Shown one piece after another: positions 32,214 through 43,649 of a DNA stretch of 64,000 bases. The notes below the pieces were generated by a model, which ran no database searches, was not told where the DNA came from, and was given only the letters and a program-made list of their open reading frames with translations. Origin of the DNA: Hofstenia miamia. Taxonomy: Eukaryota > Xenacoelomorpha > Acoela. Location: the NCBI GenBank assembly GCA_004352715.1, contig SCFE01000009.1:3171013-3235012 (forward strand), in the 5' to 3' direction. Position 1 is the stretch's first letter. The number at the start of each line of letters is the position of its first letter. The position numbers were made by a program, and so were the translations under genes.

Positions 32214-34140
32214 CTTTAACTATTGATGACCTTCTTATCTTGGCTTATTCATGATTGGGTTATATATATATATATATATATATATTGGAAACAGGAAAAT
32301 AGTTCACAAGAGTTAAAAAAATTGCAAAATTCAGCATTCATGAGAAATGTATTTGTATTTGTTATTAACTAAAAATGTCTTAGTTTGTGTCAATGAAAAG
32401 TATTTTTAAGTAAAATGTAGTTTAGATTAGTGATTATGAATAAATTATATTTAATAATCTGATAATTTGAAACAACATTAATAGTAAAAAATTTGAGAAA
32501 TCCAAAGTGAATTCAAATTTGTTGGAAAATATCGATTTTCAAATTACCTTTTCTTAAATTTTTATTAATTGCTAAAAAATATTTTTTATATGAAAAAAAA
32601 CGATTTTCTTTAATAAATTTTGAACCAAAGTGGAAGATAATTTTAAAAATTGCTTAAATTTACATGTATATGTTCGTTAAATTTTTAGATTTTTTTTCAA
32701 AAATCTTAATTTGGAATGACAAGGAGCATTTGAAAGCAATATAATAAGTTAGACTCTGTGCCCGTAAAGACTGTTGGAATGCTAGACTAATTGGCAATAT
32801 CAACATATTGAATACTGTTAAATAGTTGTAATAGCAAATTGAAGTTTATTATATTGCAGCGAAGATTGTAATATGATAGTTTAGAGTGATTTAAATAGCA
32901 TTGCATACAAGTTGTTTGCCAAAATTACATTCATTTAACGATTTAGCACCTAGATCAAGTTACAGGTGACTGCATTTGCATTGAATGCAACGCCAAATTT
33001 CTGACTGGATCTTTTCGCAATGTGTTGTGACGCAACGTTTATTATGGTAGGCAAACAATCTCTTAGATACAATGAATGTATTTTTAAATACGCTTAATTG
33101 ACGTACATCATTGTTAGTATACTAGTCAATGCATTTACTACTACTACTATAATAGTATTTGGGGAAGAAAAGCTCAACAATTAGTTTTATTGTCCACCAG
33201 TTGTTATCTTTATTTTTTATTGTTATTTATAAGAGTGGAACTTTAATTTTCATTAATCGCCTTTATTAATTGGTAATTATCATTAATGGATTTCTATTAA
33301 TTGCGATTAATCATTGAATTAACCCATGAACCAGTCATTTTTTAAAACCATTTGTATTCAAATTCTCGTCAATTGATATTCCCATAAAATGAGACATGTA
33401 CGCAAACATTTTTATATAGACCACATAAGTAAGAAAATAATTTATAGCCATATTAAGGAACAAACACTTTCAAATACAGGAGTTGTAAATAAAGACTGAA
33501 ATATAATGTGATTTCTCAAAGTTCTTATAAAATCTCATTTTATCTGGTTTATGTGAGATTTATTGTATTCGATTATAAACAGCTGCACCCTCACAAAATT
33601 CAGGTTCAATTTCAGTGGTTAGATTAGGTTAGTGTTGTACTGCCTATTACAATCACATACTAGCTATTCTCTTTAAAATAAACTAAAATGAGATCAATGA
33701 AACATCTGGCCCAAATGTCAGAATTTGAAATTACAAGTTGCTTCAAGCATGCAAAGTAAAGAAGTAAAAAATCCCTATTCAAATTGAAACGCTTTGTTTT
33801 CTTTGAAATTTTCAAAAATTGCATTGAAACAAAATGAGGTCCTTCATACAAAACAATTTTTCGACAATTTTTAATCAATTAGTTGAAGTATGTTGAAATT
33901 ACAACATAAAATTTTATACTAGGAGAATTTCGGAAGTTCTTTGCAATTCATTACATGTAAAATTCTTTAACTTACTTCGAATTTTAATTTTTAATAATAC
34001 ATATAAATGGTTGGGATGCTCAATAGAATCAATTTTTTTTGCAAAAGTAACACTAATTGTCTGGGGCAGGGACATTGATTTTGACTGCCATAATAAAAAT
34101 CTATTTGCTAAAAAAACTAAAAAATATTTAAAATGATGGT
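32214..34140. other. AT-rich intronic stretch
   Basis: No gene supported. It has a (TA)n run at about 32261-32285. The 72-codon minus frame at 33660-33878 has no recognisable domain. Confidence 0.45.
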
Positions 34141-34169
34141 GGTGAGATGTTTTTTCAGGGACTATTCTT

Positions 34170-34245
34170 AAAATTTCGCTGGCACAATTGGGTCACACAG
34201 GTTGATCAAATCTGAGATGTTCCCCGTCAGAAAATCCTTCGTGCT
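34170..34245. repeat. Fragment related to the 17.3-kb inverted-repeat element
   Basis: TTTCGCTGG, a GGGT, then CCCGTCAGAAAATCCT occur here in the same order and similar spacing as at the right end of the element at 17303-17539. This makes it a second, degraded member of the family. Confidence 0.45.
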
Positions 34246-34717
34246 CTTCTAGTCTGCTGATTAATCTTTTACTGGAAAAGGGGTTTTAGTTATCACAACA
34301 GTAAAGAGCACTGCACTGATGTGAAAAGTAAATTATATTAATTCAATTCAAACGATATGGAATGTCTTCTGAAGTTCCCAACTTAAGATTCCTACTTTAC
34401 AATATAATGTGCCAATTACCTATCAATGCAATATCAGATGACAGCGAAATGGAACTCTCTGATATTAATGAAGACAGCTAATATATTTGGCTTAGTGTAA
34501 TATTTTATGTGCTATGTTGTAAATCTACATGAACTTTAGTCTTTCACGACATACAATCCGTAGAAATATATAGAATAGATAGATGGAAATACTCATTATT
34601 CAATAGATCTATATGTATATCTACTTCAAACAACTGGTTTTAGGAATTAAAATCCTCGACCGAAGATAATCAAGCTAAGTTGAAAACCCGTATGCATGAT
34701 CCGTGTCAGTACTATAG

Positions 34718-34969
34718 AAGGCCGTGCTCGACACAGGCCCATCCCAGGCATTTTGGAAATCCAACTTTACTTCCTGCTCAGAAATTGACGTTGCAAGAGA
34801 GGCAACACTCTACAAGAAAATATTGAAGTCCACTGATCATTTCCTAAAAGCAATCATCTCCAAGCGAGAAAGTTACGCGACAGAAGGCCTGCGGAAACAA
34901 AGTCCAGAACAGATCCCCAAGCCTCCCGGACATTTTGAAATATGTTTCCAGACAGATATCTTAAAATAA
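34718..34969 (+). CDS. Candidate terminal exon of an unrecognised gene
   Basis: I do not recognise the protein. A plus-strand frame directly after TAG (34715-34717) reads without a stop for 83 codons to TAA 34967-34969. It is clearly protein-like and GC-richer than its surroundings: KAVLDTGPSQAFWKSNF, then SEIDVAREATLYKKILKSTD, AIISKRESYATEGLRKQSPE and PKPPGHFEICFQTDILK. There is no ATG, so it would have to be a 3' exon using the acceptor ACTATAG (AG 34716-34717) or AAG (34719-34720). AATAAA follows at 35315-35320. A 39-codon ATG frame 230 bp upstream (34362-34481, ending EMELSDINEDS) may be related or be chance. It lies inside the proposed ZFP36 intron on the other strand. Transposon debris is the alternative. 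Confidence 0.35.
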   Translation, partial: KAVLDTGPSQAFWKSNFTSCSEIDVAREATLYKKILKSTDHFLKAIISKRESYATEGLRKQSPEQIPKPPGHFEICFQTDILK

Positions 34970-34989
34970 TTTAGTTGTTTATCTGCAAA

Positions 34990-36105
34990 TCAAAAGTAAT
35001 TCTCTGATTTATTTTAAGAAATTCTAATTCAAAATTATTATATATTTCTCTTCTTAAATATATTTTCAGGCATCGGCTAAGACAGGATATAGAAAGTTTC
35101 AGTGCCACTAAGGTGATCAAAACGGCATATTTTCATAGTTGTTTACATCACTACTGCTTGATTATTAAACGACTGATCGAACTTAAAATTTATACTTGTT
35201 TCAATGTATATAATATAGTGTGTTCTATGTGCAAAATTTTCTGTTTTTAATTTTTTCATACGAGTATAAGCCAAAAAAGGCCTATACATTGCATGCAAAA
35301 CACAGGATATTTGCAATAAAAATTAGAAGATTAAACCATTATTTAAATTAGCTTTAACGTCTATTTTAATTTGCAGTCATGTTAACGCATTTATAAAATT
35401 ACTACCAACGTTAACGGAGCCAAGATTTCATTGATTAATAAAATGATGCAATGTACAATGTGGTGAAATAACTACAAGATGCATGAGAACTACGAATTAC
35501 GACATACTTTTAAGTTATTAATTCAATTTGTCATAAACAATTGGTAATATATTCATATGACTTCCATCGTTCCTTCCAACTTGTGAAATTTAGGTGAAAT
35601 CAATTATGTTTGCAGTGTCATTTATTGGGTCCTCTTCAGCTGATCTTTGAGCCATCATTCGGTCTGAGGAACAATAAAACATATTTTTTTGAAAGCAAAT
35701 ATTTTTTTTATTAAATTTCAACATTTTCTTGATCACGGAAAATTAACATCAATAAATATACTGTAGTCCCAAAACTATGGAAAATAAAAAATAATACATA
35801 TTTTTAGGTGTTTTGAAGAGTAGAAAAAATTATAGCTCTTAAACACTTTTCACGGCAAAAAATTTAAAAAAATATATTCTGTAGAGTAAAGTAGGAACCA
35901 TTCCAGGCCTGATGGGCAGGATAAATTGGTCAATACAGCTTCTAATCGGCTCAGATCGTTCAAAAATTTGGACAGGGTAATGTGCAATGACTGCAAAAAA
36001 TGATATTTATATTATGCGCTTTGCATATTACTTTTCGAAATTATGAAAAAAAATAGCTTTTTTAAGTGCTTTGTTAAAGACTAAAGAACATTTACATATA
36101 TAAAG

Positions 36106-36161
<56 letters not shown>

Positions 36162-39100
36162 GAACGTTGCTTCACAACTATTGCATGCGATTTAGAAAAA
36201 TTTGCAAATAGTGTTTGTTGGCTTCAGAAATCGTTTTCTTGAAGTAAAAGTTTGACAGATTAATTGCTCACTAGTTACGAATCACGCAACACTCTTGGCA
36301 ATGTGTTATAACTTTGTTAATTATCACGGGCCCACGTATGCGGCGAAGCATATTTAAACACATTCAAATTATGCGCTTACATTGTCACAAATCGATAGAT
36401 TTTAATCTTACACTACTCATAGGGATCTACTAGCAACTAAAATTCTCAATAACATTAAGAGTAGCCCCTTCACGATACAACCTATTTACATGAAAAACGT
36501 GATTTTAAATTCTGTATAAAAGCCGTTGAAGGCAGCACACCTCCGCCAAGTAGGCCATTCTTCCCAACATATTGTTTGTTTAATACACTTGATGTAATCA
36601 AAAACCGCAAACACTATTCAGAAATGTTCATTTTCAGAAATAATTTCTGAATAATCTTAGCAGATTAGGTGTATAATAGGAAACTAAATATTCCTGGATC
36701 CAGAATGCACTGGATATAAACAAAAATTTAATGAGTTTCTAATTGCGCCGATGAGTCTGTAAAGCAAAGAAATAAATCAACATTACCAAAACTTTGCCTG
36801 GAATGTTTTAAAACGTTTTAGTATTGCTTAGGACACTCGTTGCTACGTACCCTTCTCTGCAATTATATCCTCTCCGGTGTACGGTAAATGTAACAATTAA
36901 AACTTCAAATTTGAAACCATCTTATCTCTGTAGGTTAAACTGGCAAATTTAAAGAAAAATCATCTTAAAAATCTAATTAAGTAAATTTGATGTTCAATTA
37001 GAGCGAGTACTTAATGGGAATTAAAAGGCTATGCATATAATACTGTGATATAAATCTGAAGAAACACTCATATACACAATGGATTCTTAAGAAATCAGAA
37101 GCATGTTGAAAAATCCCCCGATTTCATTATACAAAAATCATAGACTTTGTATCTGAATTTTAATTGAACTTTAGTGGGTAAATACTGTGGGCGTTGGAGA
37201 ATAACTTATTCCTGTATTTTTTATTTCGTAAAATAATTAAGAAAAATAGAAAATATACATTTAATATTTAGGGAGGACATCAGAAAATCGTTATAAATAA
37301 GTGAATCCTAGGATATATAAGTGAAGCTATTGTTCCGTCAAATTTGTAAACAATTTAGCTATAAACAGCCTGGCCTTAAAGGACAAACCTAAACAGCATC
37401 GCGTCAATTTAAAAGGAAATATCATCTTTACACATTTTCAAAAAAATTTTCCAACCCTATTGGAAAATTTGTAAATCAGTGGGATGAATATTTTTTATTG
37501 GGGAATATGCTTGAAGGTAATATTGAAAATTTCTATTTGAGCATGTTGATATGGCTGAAGTAGCTGAAAAAATTAACAATTGTTCTTTGATAATTCCAAA
37601 TTTTTGAAAAAGATTTATATTCCCTCCATACCTAACGTTCAGGTAATTATAATTCTTCGAGCTCATGGAGGCAACAAAGAGCTTTGACTGTTTTTGATAT
37701 GTGCAAGGATATCTCAAACCCAGAGAGGCGTGTGTTGCACAAATTCAGAAATCACGGTGCACCTCGATGAGATAGAACCGGGTCGCGGATTAAGAGTGAA
37801 AAGGAAAAAGGAGACGCTTCTCTATCACATTTTGCTTGCAGATAGTTAATATTATCATTCGTTTTTTAGATATAGGTATTTGGAAATTCTTTTGATGAAC
37901 CGTAAGAAATTTTAAGAAATCCTTAGGTATATAAGGTTATATCACGATATGATCCAAAACGGAAAGAGACGTGATAAGCCGAGGTTTGTGTGATTTAAAA
38001 GAGCACTTGCAATTTTATCTTCGGGTTGTATACGTTTGTATAAAGTCTATCCAATGATATAGTAAATTTATGTTTACTCACTAAAAATTCACAAATTTAC
38101 AGCCTGTAATCAAAGCGATAACAACAGCAGAGAAAATTATTGAAAATGATGTTATACAATCAACACGGACTTTAAAACAACCATGTTTAATATGACATAA
38201 AAAATTTTTAAGTTTTTATAGTGTTGAATGAATTACAACATTGTAAATGATCTATTTTCTAAGAAAATATTTTTACGTTACAAACTTAATTATGGTATTA
38301 TATATTATTGGATTTCATTTCAAATTGTAATATACTGTTAGTAGTTGTAGATACTCTGTTATTCTCTCGCCCTCAATAATTTCATTCGCGTCACCAGTCC
38401 ATGATACTGGATATGGATAGGGCATCACCTGATTGAACGTATGTTGAATAAAAGCATTGGTTTGGCCTGAAGATTTCAAAAATGAATAAATTAATCATAA
38501 ATGTGATTGCTAATGTGTTACAAAAAATAGCAACTGCTATGGAATCCACTTCATAAAACCGCATCGGACTTTTAATAAATTGTTTTTTATTTTATACAAT
38601 AATGAAAACTCAAAGAAAAACTACAAGTACTGCTTTACACATGACTATTAGAAAAGATCATCAGTCCAATTTACCCTGATAATATTATCCTTGAAATTTC
38701 TATTGGTGGTAGGACTACATATTTTGTCATTTTGTTTCAATAAGTGGAGTTTGGTTTTGTTAACGGGAACTAGCACATAGTTAAATTCGGTATCTGGTTT
38801 TATTAACAGCGGGTTTATTATTTTTCGCTGTTCAAGTTAGAGGTAAAACTTTGCTGGTATGGGTACGCTTTTCATTCCATATTGTGTGTATTTTCAATAG
38901 GTTTTTTTTCAAAAACAAGCAATAAATAAAATTTTAAAAAACCAACATATAATAGGTGTAAATTGTGTTCTCAATTTTGTTGAACATTTCAAATTTGCTT
39001 AATAGCAACCAGGAAATATCATTCTCGAGTACAGGCAGGTATGGGCAAAATTTTTCGAGTTTTGGTGGGTTCTCCTGGGTATTAGAAATAAAGTAACTGT
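34990..39100. other. AT-rich intronic stretch
   Basis: No gene supported. It contains a (TA)n tract at about 36108-36158. Minus frames such as 37457-37717 show no domain. Confidence 0.45.
36108..36158. repeat. (TA)n microsatellite
   Basis: About 25 uninterrupted TA units. Similar shorter runs lie near 32261-32285, 49236-49262, 51170-51194, 52300-52325 and 59935-59955. Confidence 0.9.
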
Positions 39101-39120
39101 CGAGCGGGTGCAGCTTAAAA

Positions 39121-39667
39121 ACCTCTATCATTACATCACTACCAATGATTGTTGGTTGAATTGGTGTAGCTTAAGACAACCGAGCTCTCATTACATCACT
39201 ACCAATGATTGTTGGTTGAATTGGTGTAGCTTAAGACAACCGAGCTCTCATTACATCACTACCAATGATTGTTGGTTGAATTGGTGTAGCTTAAGACAAC
39301 CGAGCTCTCATTACATCACTACCAATGATTGTTGGTTGAATTGGTGTAGCTTAAGACAACCGAGCTCTCATTACATCACTACCAATGATTGTTGGTTGAA
39401 TTGGTGTAGCTTAAGACAACCGAGCTCTCATTACATCACTACCAATGATTGTTGGTTGAATTGGTGTAGCTTAAGACAACCGAGCTCTCATTACATCACT
39501 ACCAATGATTGTTGGTTGAATTGGTGTAGCTTAAGACAACCGAGCTCTCATTACATCACTACCAATGATTGTTGGTTGAATTGGTGTAGCTTAAGACAAC
39601 CGAGCTCTCATTACATCACTACCAATGATTGTTGGTTGAATTGGTGTAGCTTAAGACAACCGAGCTC
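39121..39667. repeat. Nine identical 60-bp tandem repeats
   Basis: A 60-bp unit, CATTACATCACTACC... to ...GACAACCGAGCTCT, is repeated nine times without a single visible mismatch. The first unit is preceded by a diverged partial copy (GTGCAGCTTAAAAACCTCTAT at about 39108-39128 in place of GTGTAGCTTAAGACAACCGAGCTCT). Because 60 is divisible by three, one plus frame stays open from 39006 to 39674 and would give HYITTNDCWLNWCSLRQPSS nine times. That frame has no ATG at all, so I annotate a minisatellite, not a gene. Perfect identity means very recent expansion, efficient homogenisation, or an assembly artefact. Confidence 0.9.
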
Positions 39668-39674
39668 CATTTAA

Positions 39675-42055
39675 TACAATCTTAATTTTAATTGAAACCC
39701 ATTATACCATGTATGCACAGCCTTATTTGTATTCAGGAAATATAATTTTATTTCTAATTTTTACAATTACATTTATATAGTATAAATCACTTATATATTG
39801 GCTTAAGACGTTTTGGTTTAAAACTGTAGATGTTAAAATCTAGAATAAATATTTGATAATAAAGTTAAGGAATAAATAAATATAATCTCTTTCCCAAATA
39901 ATTTATATATTCTATGAAAAAAATCATTTTTTGTTAATATTTACTTTAAATTTACCTTAAAATGTATATTTATTAAAATTGATATTCAATTAGTATAATA
40001 ACATTAAACATTGTAATGTAAAAGGCTATGTTATCATTTGTAAAATGGTAAATATTATATTTACAAATTGGAAACATTAAATGAAACTGAGAAATTTTAG
40101 TAAGCAACAATTCTCTATTTCTTGACAACGCTTCTCTGCACTATTTTACCAAACAAAGAATATTTACAATGGTTCAAAAATAATTTCTGCTTCAGCACAA
40201 AGACGATATGCTAATATAACCCCTGGACAATCTTAGACATATAAGTAAAACACATGAAGAATATTTCATGCAGCAAACTGAATGGCAGTAAGGTAAAAAC
40301 ATTGATAGGTTTCGCATGTATATGTGTTTATTTTGACTTACTATTGTTTGGCTTAAGACGTCAATTTTAAATAAATATATCAAAGAATAGCCAGTTTTAA
40401 AATCAATTGTAGTTACTATTTTTACACAGTGGCTTATCAAGATAAAACGTGAGCAGATTCCTCAAAGTGACCTGTAAATGCACGCGAAAATAAATCCGCG
40501 TTTACAATTCCAGAGTTTCCACAAAACAATTCCACATTGTAGTAGATAGATAAAGTGGTGTATATGCGCAGATACGTGGGTGTTAATGGGAATGTTTCAT
40601 TTGGATTCCCAATGGAATAGGCTCGATAAAACTTGTGACACTAAAAACAATTGACAGTTTATCTTCTTCGTCTAGATTCCCGTGATCCTCTACATGACTT
40701 CGTTTTACATCATTAATTATATATAAATATGTATTCCTAACTTGGGTTAAATGAAATTGACAATCATCCAGAACTTAAAATAATTCTCGATGTATGGGCT
40801 AAGTGCAAATTATGAAGAGAAGTTAGGAAAAATTTTTTAAGGAATTTTGAATTTTTCTTAGGTTTTTTAGATTGAATGCTAATTAAAAAAGTTGAGGAAA
40901 AGCCGAAATTTTTGTGTAGACCTTAAATTATCTTCTCTTTGCATGAATCTTAGTTTTCGGTTGCAAAAAATATGCATTAGCTTTACACATAGTTGTTTGT
41001 AAGAACTTTTAGTGCAAAGTGCTGTAGAAAGAAGGACATGGACCGGTTTGGGCTGAAGCATACTAAAAAATGGACCGCAATTTGAAAAACTTACTATGCA
41101 GCAACAGTGCATACAAATCAATCCAAGTGCAGTTAATGCCATATAATTTTACATTAGTATCAAAGAGTCTTCTAAATGCAGTTTAAATTATTAATTTCAG
41201 TCTGTAGATTCTATTCTAAGTCTCTAAGATGCCCAACTTTAGTCTACCAAACTGAAAACTTAAGACAATTTCCTTGGCGAGGATCATAAGATTGGCCTAA
41301 AATCAGCGGAATCTGCATTAATTTAAATGGACTCATGCCCATCTCTGGTGCAGTACCCTAGTAAAATTTTGTCAGTCAAAGCGAGATAAAACAAATGAAT
41401 ATACTTAATAGGGATTTCATATAGGTATCAACTAAAAGGTTCTTGATGACTGTACATTCACACTCAGAGCATCAACTTTACGAAAATCAGTCATAGATTT
41501 TAAAGTGATAGAGTTTTGTCCACAAAGTGATTGATGTATTCAAGTCATTCAGTGAGATGCAGTAGCGGTAAACATGGGGTTCAAACTTAAACTAAAAATT
41601 TTGTTTAAAAAGTTTGAGCAATTGATGTCTACATTTCTAACACACTTAATTAAAAATGTGCTGTATCCGCAACTATTATAAAAGCATTTCATTATTTGTT
41701 TTTAAAATAGATTAAATTATATAAATCTAAGAATACAAAGAATCTGTACCAGTATGAAATTTATATGGCGTCGTGTAAGTAGAGCGGTGCCTAAGGCAAT
41801 CGGTCGGTTAACAGTAAAATCCATTATAATGTTTATATATTTTCTTGAGGACTATGGGAAAATGTTAAGCAACCAATATATTAGCCAAGAAAACTTTTCA
41901 AATTTATGAGTTTTCAGACATAAATGAAGAAAAAAGTCTTCTAATCGTGAACTAATTATTTTCAATTGGTGAAAATAATAAATAATGTGTAAACTTTAGA
42001 TTATGTGTGTATGTAATTGTATTTACTTCATACGCAGTTACTCGATCCTTAGAAC
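39675..42055. other. AT-rich intronic stretch
   Basis: No gene supported; only short frames without domains. Confidence 0.45.
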
Positions 42056-42059
42056 TAAC

Positions 42060-43066
42060 ATTTTGTGAGCCATTACCTGATATTGAGATATGATTTTCAG
42101 AGATTATCTTTACGAAGATCCTGAGATATGTGGAAATAATAATACTACTACTACTACTAAAAGACTTTATTTAGTCATGTTACAGACTACAGAATATCTA
42201 TAAGAGTTTGCATTTACAATCAATACAATAACAAAATATAAAACGGCTGCAACCTTCCCGAGAATAATTATCTTTTAAAAAATTGAAAAATATCACCTTT
42301 AATGTTTCTTTAAAAAATCTAGGTCTTTTATAAATTGACAAATTATACTTGGCTTGAAGACAGTTCACGTAATAAACAGTTCTTGTGAAAAAAGACTTTT
42401 CTGTTCCTTTCAAACGAGTTTTTTGTATAGTAATAGACTCAAATTTACTATACAGTAAACCAGGTCGTGAATTTTTTGCAATGCTGACATATTTCCAAAC
42501 GTCAATATCATACATACCAGTTACTAGTTTATTGAATAAAATGATATCATTAAATTGCAATAAAAGGGATATTGGTAAAAGATTCAATTTTAACAAACGG
42601 TCGCGGTAGTCCATTGAGAATCCAATAATCCACTTTGAAGCCCTGGATTGTAATTTCTCCAAACATAATAAGTTGCTGACATTGGCATGCCAAACAGAAG
42701 AACAATAAATCAGAGTTGATAAAATATATGATCTGTAAAGGTTAACTTTTGTAGTAATAGGCGTAGAATAANATTTTGTGAGCCATTACCTGATATTGAG
42801 ATATGATTTTCAGAGATTATCTTTACGAAGATCCTGAGATATGTGGAAATAATAATACTACTACTACTACTAAAAGACTTTATTTAGTCATGTTACAGAC
42901 TACAGAATATCTATAAGAGTTTGCATTTACAATCAATACAATAACAAAATATAAAACGGCTGCAACCTTCCCGAGAACAATTATCTTTTAAAAAATTGAA
43001 AAATATCACCTTTAATGTTTCTTTAAAAAATCTAGGTCTTTTATAAATTGACAAATTATACTTGGC
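42060..43066. repeat. 294-bp duplication around a single N
   Basis: 42060-42353 and 42773-43066 are both 294 bp and differ at essentially one base. The second copy starts right after the N at 42772. It re-enters the LINE 3' end and is cut off in the middle of its frame, as expected for an unresolved assembly join. Confidence 0.85.
42140..42770 (-). pseudogene. LINE ORF2 C-terminal end with (TAG)n tail
   Basis: Minus-strand end of a non-LTR retrotransposon. The frame begins upstream of 42662 with VNLYRSYILSTLIYCSSVWH-type sequence and continues EKLQSRASKWIIGFSMDYRD (about 42600-42660), then LLKLNLLPISLLLQFNDIIL and a Cys-rich finish CYCIDCKCKLL at 42198. This is the typical region downstream of the reverse transcriptase (LExxQxRAxKWI and a C-terminal C-x-C-x2-C). 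The 3' end reads AATAAAGTC then TTTTAGTAGTAGTAGTAGTA (minus strand, about 42142-42175), so the tail is a TAG repeat rather than poly(A). The frame is intact for its last 155 codons; the rest of the element is absent. Confidence 0.75.
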
Positions 43067-43287
43067 CAGAACGAATATTAATTGTAAAAAATATACCGAA
43101 GTCGTAATTGATACATGCTATAGTGTGATGTACATATTAGTTACATTTGTTATAAATTGCATAGATATTCGCTAGTGCGAAATTCTCGATAGTTATCTCA
43201 CATTAAGTAAAACATGCATAAATAAAAGAATCGTACAGTTTACGCGTGAGTGTTAAACACAGTTTAAATAAAATAACGAAATCATAC

Positions 43288-43392
43288 TTGCTTCGTTATG
43301 AAGGTGTCAAGAATATTTAAGTTATTTGACGAAGGATGCTTGAGGTAGGGCAGAAGAGTTCTATCGTCTGGAGCCACGGCAATATCGGCCAT
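43288..43392 (-). CDS. ZFP36: ZFP36/TIS11-type protein, proposed exon 1
   Basis: On the minus strand ATG (43392-43390) opens a 35-codon frame reading MADIAVAPDDRTLLPYLKHP, then SSNNLNILDTFITKQ. It ends at a good donor CAA|GTATGA in phase 0, the same phase as the acceptor of the zinc-finger exon at 31308. The region is GC-rich compared with its surroundings, and a TATA box lies about 90 bases upstream. A short N-terminal exon before one intron is the standard structure of this family. Joined, the protein would have 251 residues. The link to the zinc-finger exon 12 kb away is an inference from phase, position and gene structure; the exon itself could instead belong to another minus-strand gene. 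Confidence 0.55.
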
Positions 43393-43477
43393 TGCGTGTG
43401 TGTTTATGTGATATTATTCGGTTGCGAGGCTCCCGAGTTTTTGGCTAGCCAACAATATCAAACTGATTTACAATAGG

Positions 43478-43485
43478 TCTTTATA
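43478..43485 (-). promoter_or_regulatory. TATA box and core promoter of the ZFP36-like gene
   Basis: TATAAAGA on the minus strand places a start site near 43450 and gives a 5' UTR of about 60 bases before the ATG at 43392. The surrounding 43390-43630 is GC-rich relative to the window. At 43583-43604 is an 8-bp inverted repeat ACACAAGG/CCTTGTGT around CTATAT, a candidate regulator site. Confidence 0.5.
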
Positions 43486-43649
43486 CTTAATTATCGCAAT
43501 AGAACGCACGCCAAACGCTGTGTTATCGTGGTTGGTCCCTTTGCAAAGATATTGCTGCCATGCGAGCGTTTATCGTTTACCAACACAAGGCTATATCCTT
43601 GTGTCAGTTCGCGTTATATTTAATCAACTGACTAATTCAGTAGAACAAA

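Larger units (their letters stand above)
31309..43287 (-). other. Proposed intron of the ZFP36-like gene (about 12 kb)
   Basis: Bounded on the minus strand by GTATGA after CAA (donor at 43287-43286) and TTTATTTAG (acceptor at 31309-31310), both phase 0. It contains a duplicated block around an N run, a candidate plus-strand exon, a tandem array, a LINE 3' end and (TA)n. ZFP36 family genes typically have a single intron that splits off a short first coding exon, but usually a far shorter one. Confidence 0.5.

Noticed and set aside
33660-33878. 72-codon minus frame
   Set aside because: No domain and no flanking gene signals; consistent with chance in AT-rich DNA.
39121-39660. CRISPR-like array
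   Set aside because: The units are directly adjacent, with no variable spacers, and the genome is animal.
39108-39674. 188-codon repeat protein frame
   Set aside because: It would begin at GTG; the frame contains no ATG from the stop at 39003 onward. It stays open only because the repeat unit is 60 bp.
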